From DASXMR01 sp036495525 (GTDB lineage: Bacteria > Actinomycetota > Actinomycetes > Streptosporangiales > Streptosporangiaceae): a stretch of DNA of 36,545 nt. The position numbers and the translations under genes were made by a program. Shown in pieces: positions 1-7,480 of the stretch (position 1 is its first letter; every line of letters begins with the position of its first letter). Under the pieces are notes generated by a model that saw only the letters and a program-made list of their open reading frames with translations, made no database searches and was not told the DNA's origin. The stretch covers positions 1 through 36,545 of the forward strand of contig DASXMR010000102.1 of the NCBI GenBank assembly GCA_036495525.1. Reading direction: 5' to 3'.

Positions 1-11
1 GTTTGGGCTTG

Positions 12-84
<73 letters not shown>

Positions 85-139
85 GCGGGGGCGCCCGGCC
101 TGCCCGGCCGCGGCGCCTCGCCAGTGTACAAGAAACCGG

Positions 140-784
140 TCAGTGGGCGCCGCCGGGTTCAGCGGCGGATACCGGCTCCGGCAGCCTGCCGACGTTGTGC
201 TCAAGCAGCCGCCAGTGGCCGGCTCGCCTGCCAAGGACCGACCAGGCGCAGTTGGCCAGCGGACCAATGACGCGGTTGCGCTCCGGCAGGCCAAGCAGCC
301 GGGAGATGCCCATGCTGATCGCGCCGCCGTGGCTGACGATCACCGCCAGGCCGCCGGCCGGCAGTCCCTCGGCGATCCGGGAGAACGCGGCCGCAGCCCG
401 CTCGGCCACCACCTCGACCGTCTCGCCGTCCGGCGGGTTCCACTGCGCGTACTCGGCTGGGTAGGCCAGCCGGATCTCGGCGTCGGTCATGCCCTCCCAG
501 CTGCCGCCGTTCCGCTCGCGCAGGTCCTTGTCGAGCTGGGCGGCCAGGCCGGTGATCGCGCCCAGCCGCTGCGCAGTCTGGGCGGCGCGGGACATGTCAG
601 AGGTGAAGATCGCCGTCGGGCGCAGCGAGGCCAGCAGCCGGGCGGCCCGGTCCGCCTGGGCGAGGCCGGTGTCGTCCAGAGGGATGTCGGTCTGCCCCTG
701 GAACCGGCGCTCGGCGTTCCATGTCGTCTGACCGTGCCGCCACAGCACCAGCCTGATCACTGACCCGGCCCGGTCGGGTCCCAT
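140..784 (-). CDS. Histidine phosphatase family protein (phosphoglycerate mutase-like)
   Basis: The 214-residue product belongs to the histidine phosphatase (phosphoglycerate mutase-like) superfamily. The phospho-acceptor motif RHG lies at residues 16-18 (His17), a catalytic Glu sits in the LRERNGGSWEG segment near residue 90, and the second catalytic His is in SHGGAI near residue 152. At this length and with this RHGQT motif it is probably a cofactor-independent broad phosphatase or a glucosyl-3-phosphoglycerate phosphatase-like enzyme, not the glycolytic mutase. The substrate cannot be read from the sequence. The open frame runs further upstream, but the homologous part begins only just before RLVLWRHG. 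ATG at 784 is chosen, and an in-frame GTG eight codons later is an alternative; neither has a well-placed Shine-Dalgarno. It follows rsfS by about 107 bp on the same strand, the classical actinobacterial rsfS-phosphatase order. Confidence 0.85.
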   Translation of the reverse strand: MGPDRAGSVIRLVLWRHGQTTWNAERRFQGQTDIPLDDTGLAQADRAARLLASLRPTAIFTSDMSRAAQTAQRLGAITGLAAQLDKDLRERNGGSWEGMTDAEIRLAYPAEYAQWNPPDGETVEVVAERAAAAFSRIAEGLPAGGLAVIVSHGGAISMGISRLLGLPERNRVIGPLANCAWSVLGRRAGHWRLLEHNVGRLPEPVSAAEPGGAH

Positions 785-891
785 GCTGGCGCCATAGGCG
801 TCGCGGGGCTCCTGGCTGGGCTGGCCTACCTGGCTGAGCTGTGCGGCTGGCCCGGCCTGACCCGGCTCACTTCCGCCCGGCTCTGCCGCCG

Positions 892-1317
892 TCAGCGCTG
901 GCCCCGGGAGGGCGTGCCGCTCGCCCCGCCACTGGCCGGGCGGGCGCTGCCCGCGATGGCCGGCTCGGGCAGCGGAATCTGCGGGCAGTCCTTCCAGAGC
1001 CGTTCCATCGCGTAGTAGACCCGCTCCTCGGCGTGCTGCACGTGAATGACCACGTCGATGTAGTCGAGCAGGACCCAGCGGCCCTCGCGCTCGCCCTCCC
1101 GCCTGACCGGCTTGGTCCCGGCCCTGCGCATCCGCTCCTCGATCTCGTCGACGATGGCCCGGACCTGGCGGTCGTTGGAGGCTGAGCAGAGCAGGAACGC
1201 GTCGGTGATCACGAGCTGCTCGCTGACGTCGTAGGCAATGATGTCGGTGGCGAGCTTGTCGGCCGCGGCGGTCGCCGCGATCCCGACGAGCTCGATAGCC
1301 CTGTCGGTGGCAGTCAC
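892..1317 (-). CDS. rsfS: Ribosome silencing factor RsfS (Iojap/DUF143)
   Basis: This 141-residue Iojap-family protein binds ribosomal protein L14 and keeps 50S subunits from joining 30S subunits when nutrients are scarce. The family core is recognisable from residue 5 to about 115: the helix with AIELVGIAATAAADKLATDI, then DVSEQLVITDAFLLCSASNDRQVRAIVDEIEE, and the conserved WVLLDYIDVVIHVQ stretch followed by ER.YY.MERLW. GTG at 1317 is chosen because a GAGGAGG Shine-Dalgarno lies about 13 nt upstream and because family members begin there; the open frame extends further upstream without homology. The last 25 residues are Gly/Ala/Ser-rich. In most actinobacteria nadD lies just upstream of rsfS. 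Here nadD is about 5.4 kb away, separated by an ABC ATPase gene, a protease gene and a VOC gene. Confidence 0.95.
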   Translation of the reverse strand: MTATDRAIELVGIAATAAADKLATDIIAYDVSEQLVITDAFLLCSASNDRQVRAIVDEIEERMRRAGTKPVRREGEREGRWVLLDYIDVVIHVQHAEERVYYAMERLWKDCPQIPLPEPAIAGSARPASGGASGTPSRGQR

Positions 1318-1498
1318 GTGTGCTGCTTGTCCTCCTCGGCTGGCCTGATGCCCCTGCCTTACCCACGTCCGCTGCGCAACGGGGTTCGGCCAGTTCAGCG
1401 TAGCCCGGCCTGCCGACTCCATGCGACTCTGACAGCGCTGACGATGTGGTGTTTCGGAGTGCTCTGTCCTGATTACCAGGTGAGCAGGGCCGACCTGA

Positions 1499-2287
1499 CT
1501 AGCCGCGGCGGGCCGCAGCCGCAGAGGCGGCCCAGGCGATGGCGATAAGCGCCACGGCGACGCCCAGCGGCAGTCCCGGCAGCCACGAACTGCCCTGCGA
1601 CACCGCGCCCGAGCCGCGCAGCGCCGCGCTGGCCGGCGAGATGGCCGAGGTCAGCGCCGCCGCACCGCCCAGCGGCGCGCGCAGCTCGTGCAGCTGGCCG
1701 CCGGACAGCTCCAGCCGCTGCTGCGGCAGCGCGGCGAGCCGGCTGGTGTCGTGATCCACGAAGATCACCGTGCCTCCTTCGGCCACCCGTTCGATGACAA
1801 TGGCGTCGAGGGACTCGCGGGCTGCCGCGTCCAGCCCGGTCCAGGCCTCGTCGAGGACCAGCAGGCCGGGGTGCGGCAGCAGCGCCTGAGCGATCGCGGC
1901 CTTCTGGCAGGTGCCCTGGGAAAGGCGCCGGAATGGAATGTCGGCGTACTCAGCTGCGCCCAGCCGGGCAAGGCACTCATCGATCCTGCCGGGAAGCGCC
2001 TTGCCTCGCAGTCCGTACATGCCGCCCAAATGCGTCAGGTATTCCCGCGGTGAAAACGGAAGCGCTGGCGGAAAGCGCTCCGGCACGTAACCGGTCACCG
2101 GCCGGCCAGCGATCTTGCCCGCGGTGGGAACCGCGGCGCCGGCGATGACCCGCTGCAGCGTGGACTTCCCGCTTCCGTTCACGCCGTCCAGGCGCACGAG
2201 CAGACCCGGCCGGATCGCCATGGTCACGTCGCGGATGACCCACGGCTGCCTGATTCAGTACCGCACGGCGACGTTGTCTAGCTGCAC
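1499..2287 (-). pseudogene. ABC transporter ATP-binding protein interrupted by an in-frame TGA
   Basis: This is an ABC ATPase of the ABC-2/CcmA-like type. It has Walker A GVNGSGKST, a Q-loop region, the signature LSQGTCQK (LSGGQ variant of this subgroup), Walker B LLVLDEAW and an H-loop in FVDHDTS. Uniquely, the C-terminus ends in a hydrophobic helix (about 25 residues), so the ATPase may be membrane tethered. The normal start appears to be GTG at 2287, preceded by GGGAGG at 5-nt spacing. From there the frame reads VQLDNVAVRY, then a TGA stop at 2257-2255, then IRQPWVIRDV and on into the Walker A segment in the same frame. The residues before and after the stop match the normal A-loop strand of the family, including the aromatic Tyr. 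A restart at GTG 2227 would give 242 residues lacking that strand and the adenine-stacking Tyr. No permease gene is adjacent. It is most likely a decaying gene; a sequencing error at one base is the alternative. Confidence 0.7.
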
Positions 2288-2594
2288 TCGTGCCTCCCGC
2301 GAAGCGCCTGCCCGCCCGCTGCGCTGTCCATTCTTCCGCATTCTGCCGGACTTCCGGCCGCGTCAGCCGACTAGTGACTGAGTAGTAGCTGAAAGGCGGC
2401 TGGAAGCGAACAAGAACTGAGTCGGCACGCCGGCGATATGGCGGCTACATAAGCCGCCGGGCAGTAACGTTTTGCCGCTGTGGCTGTCCCGTCACGATCC
2501 GATTCCGAAAGGCTGAAAAGCGTAGACAGCCCGGCCGGGCCACACCATTATTGGGGCCGCTAGTTGCGGGGCCAGCTGCGAGAAAAGAGCCACA
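2288..2594. other. Divergent intergenic region between the ABC ATPase gene and the protease gene
   Basis: This 307-bp stretch has no convincing gene. It separates two divergently transcribed genes and so should contain both promoters. It is less GC-rich than its surroundings near 2380-2500. The only clear structure is a 7-bp inverted repeat, GGCGGCT/AGCCGCC, with a 5-nt loop at 2440-2458. I see no clear -35/-10 pair and no riboswitch fold that I recognise. Confidence 0.4.
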
Positions 2595-5500
2595 TTGCGA
2601 ACATCCAGGCTAGTGAAAGGCACTGCGATCGGCGTTCCGGTCCTGGTCGTAGCCATGACCGGCATCGCGCAGGCGCAGAACGCGGGCGGCAGCGCGGCCG
2701 CGTCACTGTCCACCAAGGTCACCCAGCGGGTGATCGTCGTCATGCAGAACCAGCTGTCAGCCGTACCTGACACCGCGGCGAACGCGGCCCGGCGCTCGGC
2801 GATGGCCAGGTCGACGCAGAGCAGCGTCATGGCGCAGATGACTCAGACTCACGCCCGCAACGTGAAGAGCCTCTCGCTGATCAACGCCGTCGTCGCCACG
2901 GTCTCGCCGGCGGCGGCCAGGCAGCTGGCGGCCAACCCGGACGTCGCCCAGGTGGTGCCAGACCGCGTGATCCCGATCGAGGGGACACCGCCGTCGGTCC
3001 AGGCCAAGCTCGCCAAGGCCGCCGCCGGGACCAAGCCGCTGCCCGGCGCCTGCGCGCCAGGCAACAAGGTCCAGCTCAACCCGGAGGCGATCGAGAGCAT
3101 CCACGCTGCCTCCCAGTCGGGACGCGGGCACACCGCCCAGGCGCTCGGCTACACCGGCGCCGGGGTCAAGGTCGCCTACATCGCCGACGGCATCGACCCG
3201 AACAATCCGGACTTCATCCGGGCCAACGGGCAGCACGTGTTCATCGATAGCCAGGACTTCAGTGGCACTGGCACGAACGCGGTGACCGGCGGCGGCGAAG
3301 CGTTCCTCGACGCCAGCTCTATCGCCGCGCAAGGCCGCGAGGTCTACAACATTCAGCAGTTCGGCGGGTTCAACCGCAAGTGCCTGATCCGGGTCAAGGG
3401 CGTCGCGCCTGGCGCCAGCCTGGTCGGCCTGAACGTGTTCGGCTCCTCGAACTTCGCGTTCAACTCGGTCTTCCTCGAGGCGATCAACTACGCGGTCAAC
3501 ACCGACCACGTGAACGTCCTCAACGAGTCCTTCGGCTCCAACCCGTTCCCCGACGAGGCCAGCCTTGACCTGACCAAGATGGCTGATGAGGCCGCGGTCA
3601 AGGCCGGCGTCACCGTCGTCGCTTCCAGCGGCGACGCGGGCGTGACCAACACCATCGGATCGCCGGCCACCGACCCGGCCGTGCTCTCAGCTGGCGCCAC
3701 CACCACGCTGCGCGCCTACGCGCAGGCCGGCGTCGCCGGCATCACCGCTCCCGGCGTCAAGGGCTGGATCAGCGGCAACATCAGCGCGATCAGCTCGTCC
3801 GGCTTCGACCAGGCCGGCGGCACCATGGACGTGGTGGCGCCCGGCGACCTGAACTGGGCGCTGTGCAGCCCGTCGCCGCAGTTCGAGTCCTGCGGCGGGC
3901 TCAACCTGGAGCTGACCGGCGGCACCAGCGAGTCCTCACCGCTGACCGCTGGCGTAGCGGCCCTGGTGATTCAGGCCTACGCCAAGTCGCACGGCGGCCA
4001 GGACCCCTCCCCCGCGATCGTGAAGAAGATCATCGTCTCCACCGCGCAGGACATCAATGCGCCCGGCGAGCTGCAGGGCGCTGGCATGGACAACGCCTAC
4101 CAGGCGGTGCTCGCTGCCAAGAACTTCAAGGGCAGCAGCGGCCGCCGTACCGGGCACGCGATCATCAACAATAAGACCCAGCTGACCGGCATCGGCCAGG
4201 CGGGCAGCAAGCAGAAGTTCAGCGAGAAGCTGACCAACACCGGTCGCGGGCCGCTCACCGTGCACCTGTCCAGCCGGACGCTGGCCCCCTACCAGGTCAC
4301 GACCAAGGAGACCGTGGGCCTGAACTCGGGGAACGGCTTCGCCGAGGCAGTGCCGTTCACCGTGCCAGGAGGCCAGGCGAGACTCAACGTCTCGGTGTCC
4401 CTGCCGGGTGTCATTGACCTGAGCCTGATCAGCCCCGGCCACAAGCTGGCGATGTTCAACCTGCCACAGGGCGTCGGCAACTTCGGCAACGCGCAGGTCG
4501 CCAAGCCGCAGCCGGGCGTATGGACAGCCCTGATCTCCACCAGGCCGGGATCCTCGCCAGTCTCAGCTCAGTTCCAGGCCGAGACAGCTGGCTGGCAGGA
4601 CTTCGGCAAGCTGTCCACCAACAGGCTCCGGCTGCCAGCAGGCGGGTCGAAGAAGTTCACCTTCAAGGTCCGCACCCCGGCGCTGCCGGGCGACCAGGCG
4701 GGCTCGATCGTGATGAAGAGCTCGGCTGCCGTGCCGGCGTTCTCCAGGGTGACCACCGTTCCGGTCACGCTGCGCTCGCTGGTGCCGACGCCGAACCCGT
4801 CCACCACCTTCACCGGCACCCTGACCGGCGGTAACGGCCGCTCGACGACCACCGGCCAGACCGCCTATTACCAGGTCCAGGTGCCGTCCGGTACAAAGGC
4901 GCTGAACGTCGATGTCAGCACCGCGAACCCGGCCAACACGATGCTGGCCCAGCTGGTCGACCCGTCGACTGGCATGGGCGCCTCAACCGCGTTCAACGGG
5001 ATGCTCGTGACGACGGCGAGCGGCGGTACCGGCTTCAAGCCGCAGACCGGCGCGCAGCTGCATGTGCTGAACCCGAGCGCGGGCACCTGGACGCTGGTGG
5101 TGGACTTCTTCAACAGCGTCTCCGGTACCTCGGTGGCCCAGCCGTTCACCGTCACGATGAACGACACCCCGGTCACCGCGTCGGCGAGCGGCCTGCCCGA
5201 CTCGGCCAGCACCCAGCTGGCCGCAGGCACGCCGGTCACCGTCCCGGTTACGGTCACCAACAACGGCACCACGCCCGAGGAGTACTTCGTCGACCCGCGG
5301 CTGAGCACGCAGTCGACGGACACGCTGGCGGCGCAGACCACGAACAACCTGACGCTGCCGAACCTCGCCGGGACGATACCGACCTACCTGGTCCCGTCCC
5401 ACACCTCGGCCATCTCGGCCCAGGTGACCACGTCTCCGACCCCGGCGTTCTTCGACATCAACTGGACGTTCGGAGACCCGGACCTGGCCTCGAACACGGG

Positions 5501-5918
5501 CACCACGTCCACGGCGAATTTCTCGTCGTCGGCTGTGGCACCGGGCGACTGGACCGTGACGCCGTTCCTGCAGGGCCCGACCGGCCCGAACCAGGCGCCG
5601 TCACAGCCGGCCACCGCGTCGATGACGGCGACCCACGCCGCCTTCGACCCGGCGGTCACCTCGCCGACCGGTGACCTGTGGCTCGGCAGCCTCGACCCGA
5701 ACAGCCTGTTCACCCCGGTCGTCGTCGGAGCCGGCCAGACCGCCACCGTCAATGTGACGATCACGCCGTCGGGTTCATCGGGCACCGTCGTGAGCGGAAC
5801 GCTGTACGTGGCCGCGGCGTCGTTCCTGCCCGGCGCGGTGACGATCAACGTGCTGCCGAACAACGCGCCGGAAGGCAGTGATGTCGCCGCCTTCCCGTAC
5901 ACCTACACCATCAAGTAA
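2595..5918 (+). CDS. Secreted subtilisin-fold (S8/S53 clan) serine protease with I9-like propeptide
   Basis: The 1107-residue product starts at TTG 2595, chosen because AAGAG lies 5 nt upstream and because it supplies a basic n-region followed by a hydrophobic core and AQA cleavage site near residue 28, a Sec signal peptide. An inhibitor-I9-like propeptide follows (about 41-128), then the catalytic domain (about 185-505) and roughly 600 residues of beta-rich Ig-like and PPC-like domains. The catalytic fold looks like S8: Asp198 sits in VAYIADGID and Ser445 in GGTSESSP. The histidine motif HGTHVAG is absent. At its place is GEAFLDASSIAA, with Glu235 and Asp239 spaced as in the E-x-x-x-D pair of sedolisins. 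The oxyanion residue is Asp347 in ASSGDAG, not Asn. It therefore probably works as a Ser-Glu-Asp peptidase, extracellular, possibly acid-active (inference). The gene ends 20 bp before a strong terminator, so it is probably monocistronic. Confidence 0.9.
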   Translation: MRTSRLVKGTAIGVPVLVVAMTGIAQAQNAGGSAAASLSTKVTQRVIVVMQNQLSAVPDTAANAARRSAMARSTQSSVMAQMTQTHARNVKSLSLINAVVATVSPAAARQLAANPDVAQVVPDRVIPIEGTPPSVQAKLAKAAAGTKPLPGACAPGNKVQLNPEAIESIHAASQSGRGHTAQALGYTGAGVKVAYIADGIDPNNPDFIRANGQHVFIDSQDFSGTGTNAVTGGGEAFLDASSIAAQGREVYNIQQFGGFNRKCLIRVKGVAPGASLVGLNVFGSSNFAFNSVFLEAINYAVNTDHVNVLNESFGSNPFPDEASLDLTKMADEAAVKAGVTVVASSGDAGVTNTIGSPATDPAVLSAGATTTLRAYAQAGVAGITAPGVKGWISGNISAISSSGFDQAGGTMDVVAPGDLNWALCSPSPQFESCGGLNLELTGGTSESSPLTAGVAALVIQAYAKSHGGQDPSPAIVKKIIVSTAQDINAPGELQGAGMDNAYQAVLAAKNFKGSSGRRTGHAIINNKTQLTGIGQAGSKQKFSEKLTNTGRGPLTVHLSSRTLAPYQVTTKETVGLNSGNGFAEAVPFTVPGGQARLNVSVSLPGVIDLSLISPGHKLAMFNLPQGVGNFGNAQVAKPQPGVWTALISTRPGSSPVSAQFQAETAGWQDFGKLSTNRLRLPAGGSKKFTFKVRTPALPGDQAGSIVMKSSAAVPAFSRVTTVPVTLRSLVPTPNPSTTFTGTLTGGNGRSTTTGQTAYYQVQVPSGTKALNVDVSTANPANTMLAQLVDPSTGMGASTAFNGMLVTTASGGTGFKPQTGAQLHVLNPSAGTWTLVVDFFNSVSGTSVAQPFTVTMNDTPVTASASGLPDSASTQLAAGTPVTVPVTVTNNGTTPEEYFVDPRLSTQSTDTLAAQTTNNLTLPNLAGTIPTYLVPSHTSAISAQVTTSPTPAFFDINWTFGDPDLASNTGTTSTANFSSSAVAPGDWTVTPFLQGPTGPNQAPSQPATASMTATHAAFDPAVTSPTGDLWLGSLDPNSLFTPVVVGAGQTATVNVTITPSGSSGTVVSGTLYVAAASFLPGAVTINVLPNNAPEGSDVAAFPYTYTIK

Positions 5919-5938
5919 CAGCTAGCCGCACGCCGGAA

Positions 5939-5968
5939 GGCGCCGGGGACCGAACGGTCCCCGGCGCC
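5939..5968 (+). terminator. Rho-independent terminator of the protease gene
   Basis: Perfect inverted repeat GGCGCCGGGGACCG / CGGTCCCCGGCGCC around AA (13-14 bp stem), starting 20 bp after the protease stop codon. It is followed by TTTCCT, a short T-run typical of high-GC terminators. The right arm is repeated downstream (see the tandem repeat entry). Confidence 0.85.
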
Positions 5969-6009
5969 TTTCCTGTCCCCCGGCGCCTTTCCTGTCCCCC
6001 GGCGCCTTA
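5961..6009. repeat. 19-bp tandem repeat, 2.6 copies, built from the terminator arm
   Basis: The unit ccggcgcctttcctgtccc occurs at 5961-5979 and 5980-5998 with a partial third copy from 5999. The first copy includes the right arm and T-run of the preceding terminator, so the terminator tail has been duplicated. The extra copies could offer alternative right arms for the same left arm. Seen directly. Confidence 0.9.
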
Positions 6010-6175
6010 GCTCCCGGCCGCCTTGTCCGCCCGCACCCGGCGCCGCACGCAGGCGCTGACCGGGCCGGAGCCGAGCGGCAGCGCGAGGCGTCCGCCGACC
6101 AGGAACGGGGAAGGGCTGAGGTCCAGAGCCGGCTGCCCGGTCAACTGTGGTCAGCCAGCCGGAGGGGAGCAAATC

Positions 6176-6655
6176 ATGACAGAGACCGCACCGGCACCGG
6201 ACTTCGCCCACTTCCCATCGCCAGCCGAGGGCATCCTGGTGGCGATGTTCATCACTGTCCGCGATGTCGCGCGGTCCAGGGACTTCTACTCCCGCGTCCT
6301 GGGTGGCGACGTCATCCTGACTGAGAACCCGTGCACGATCAGGCTGTCCAACTCCTGGATCATCATGAACCCTGGCGGGCCGCCGACGCCTGATAAGCCA
6401 GGCATATCGGTTGTCAACTACCAGCCGGACGACACGACCTCGATTTTCCTGAACCTGCGCGTCGCCGACATCCAGGCCTGTTACCAGGAGTGGAAGGGCA
6501 AGGGGGCGCAGTTCGTCACGCCGCCGATCGACCGCGGCGCGGAGATCCGCTGCTATCTGCGGGATCCGGACGGCTACCTCATCGAAGTCGGCCAGGCCAC
6601 CGGCCTGAGGCAAGGCAGACAGGCCGCCAAGCGCCCGGAGGACCTGCCGGGGTGA
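6176..6655 (+). CDS. VOC (glyoxalase/bleomycin-resistance fold) family protein
   Basis: The 159-residue product has the two-repeat VOC fold. The first strand and helix are FITVRDVARSRDFYSRVLGG (residues 25-44), and the second half contains the typical loop and last strand RDPDGYLIEVGQ. ATG at 6176 is well supported by GGAGGGGAG 6 nt upstream. Only the terminal Glu of the usual metal-binding set is obvious. The His normally found in the first strand is replaced by a hydrophobic residue (Met/Phe), so it may be a binding protein and not a metalloenzyme. The substrate is unknown. The gene stands alone, downstream of the protease terminator and convergent with nadD. Confidence 0.85.
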   Translation: MTETAPAPDFAHFPSPAEGILVAMFITVRDVARSRDFYSRVLGGDVILTENPCTIRLSNSWIIMNPGGPPTPDKPGISVVNYQPDDTTSIFLNLRVADIQACYQEWKGKGAQFVTPPIDRGAEIRCYLRDPDGYLIEVGQATGLRQGRQAAKRPEDLPG

Positions 6656-6762
6656 CCCTTCAGCAGCTGGCCCGCCGACGGACCTGCCGGGCTGAGCCGG
6701 TCAGCCGGGCCCGGCGCACAGCAGGCGGGCGCAGGCCGCTGACCAGGCGCGACGGGCGCCGG

Positions 6763-7374
6763 TCAGTCGCCGTCGTCCCGGTACAGGCGGCGCTTGGAGA
6801 TGTACTGCACGATGCCCTCGGGCACCAGGTACCAGATCGGCTCACCCGCCCTGACCCGCTGCCGGCAAGTGGTGGACGAGATCGCCAGCGCCGGGATCTC
6901 GATGAGGCTAACCCCGGCGTCGGGCAGCCCGGCCACCGACAGCCGGTGACCCGGCCTGGTACAGCCGACGAAGTGCGCCAGCTTGAACAGCTCGTCTGAG
7001 TCACGCCACGACATCATCCTGGCCAGCGCGTCGGCGCCGGTGATGAAGAAGAACTCGGCATCCGGTCCGCGCGCGGCGCGCAAGTCGCGCAGCGTGTCGA
7101 TGGTGTAGGTCTCCCCCGGCCGGTCGATATCCACCCGGCTGACCGAGAACCGCGGGTTCGACGCGGTGGCGATCACCGTCATCAGGTAGCGGTCCTCAGC
7201 GGCCGAGACCTTCCTATCTTCCTTCTGCCACGGCTGGCCGGTGGGCACGAAGATGACCTCGTCAAGCGCGAAGAAGTGGGCGACCTCGCTGGCCGCGACC
7301 AGGTGCCCGTGGTGGATCGGGTCGAAGGTGCCGCCCATGACGCCGATCCGCTTGGCCGCGCCGAGATCGCTCAC
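6763..7374 (-). CDS. nadD: Nicotinate-nucleotide adenylyltransferase
   Basis: NadD transfers AMP from ATP to nicotinate mononucleotide, giving deamido-NAD in NAD biosynthesis. The 203-residue protein has the nucleotidyltransferase motif GGTFDPIHHGHL (residues 14-25, the H-x-G-H signature) and ISSTTCR (165-171), the second ATP-binding motif. Further family landmarks are FVPTGQPWQK and FFITGADAL. The GTG start at 7374 has AGAGGGGG about 6 nt upstream. Actinobacterial nadD normally lies between proA and rsfS; here proBA are not visible. Upstream, on the same strand, lies an unrelated dehydrogenase gene about 106 bp away. Confidence 0.97.
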   Translation of the reverse strand: MSDLGAAKRIGVMGGTFDPIHHGHLVAASEVAHFFALDEVIFVPTGQPWQKEDRKVSAAEDRYLMTVIATASNPRFSVSRVDIDRPGETYTIDTLRDLRAARGPDAEFFFITGADALARMMSWRDSDELFKLAHFVGCTRPGHRLSVAGLPDAGVSLIEIPALAISSTTCRQRVRAGEPIWYLVPEGIVQYISKRRLYRDDGD

Positions 7375-7418
7375 CTGCGCCCCCTCTCAGTCGTTCCTGC
7401 GACTGTAGACGGCGCGGT

Positions 7419-7473
7419 CAGCCGGCCGGCTGGCGGCGGTACGGTCAGACGCGAGCTGCCGCCGGCCGGCGGC
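7419..7473. terminator. Two GC-rich perfect palindromes after the dehydrogenase gene (possible terminator)
   Basis: Two perfect palindromes lie in the 106-bp gap between the dehydrogenase stop and nadD: CAGCCGGCCGGCTG at 7419-7432 and GCCGCCGGCCGGCGGC at 7458-7473. The second begins only about 8 bp after the minus-strand stop codon of the dehydrogenase. Neither has a T-run, so they may act as an RNA hairpin or a weak terminator. Function is inferred. Confidence 0.4.
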
Positions 7474-7480
7474 GGTGGCC

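Noticed and set aside
140..1366. Single 408-codon minus-strand frame spanning the phosphatase and rsfS region
   Set aside because: The frame is open by chance through rsfS in another phase; the phosphatase homology starts only near 784 and rsfS is separate at 892-1317.
2288..2594. Riboswitch (c-di-AMP or c-di-GMP) ahead of the secreted protease
   Set aside because: Only one short hairpin (2440-2458) is present; no conserved riboswitch core could be identified.
5961..6009. CRISPR-like repeat
   Set aside because: Repeats are contiguous with no spacers and are copies of a terminator arm; no cas genes are present anywhere in the window.
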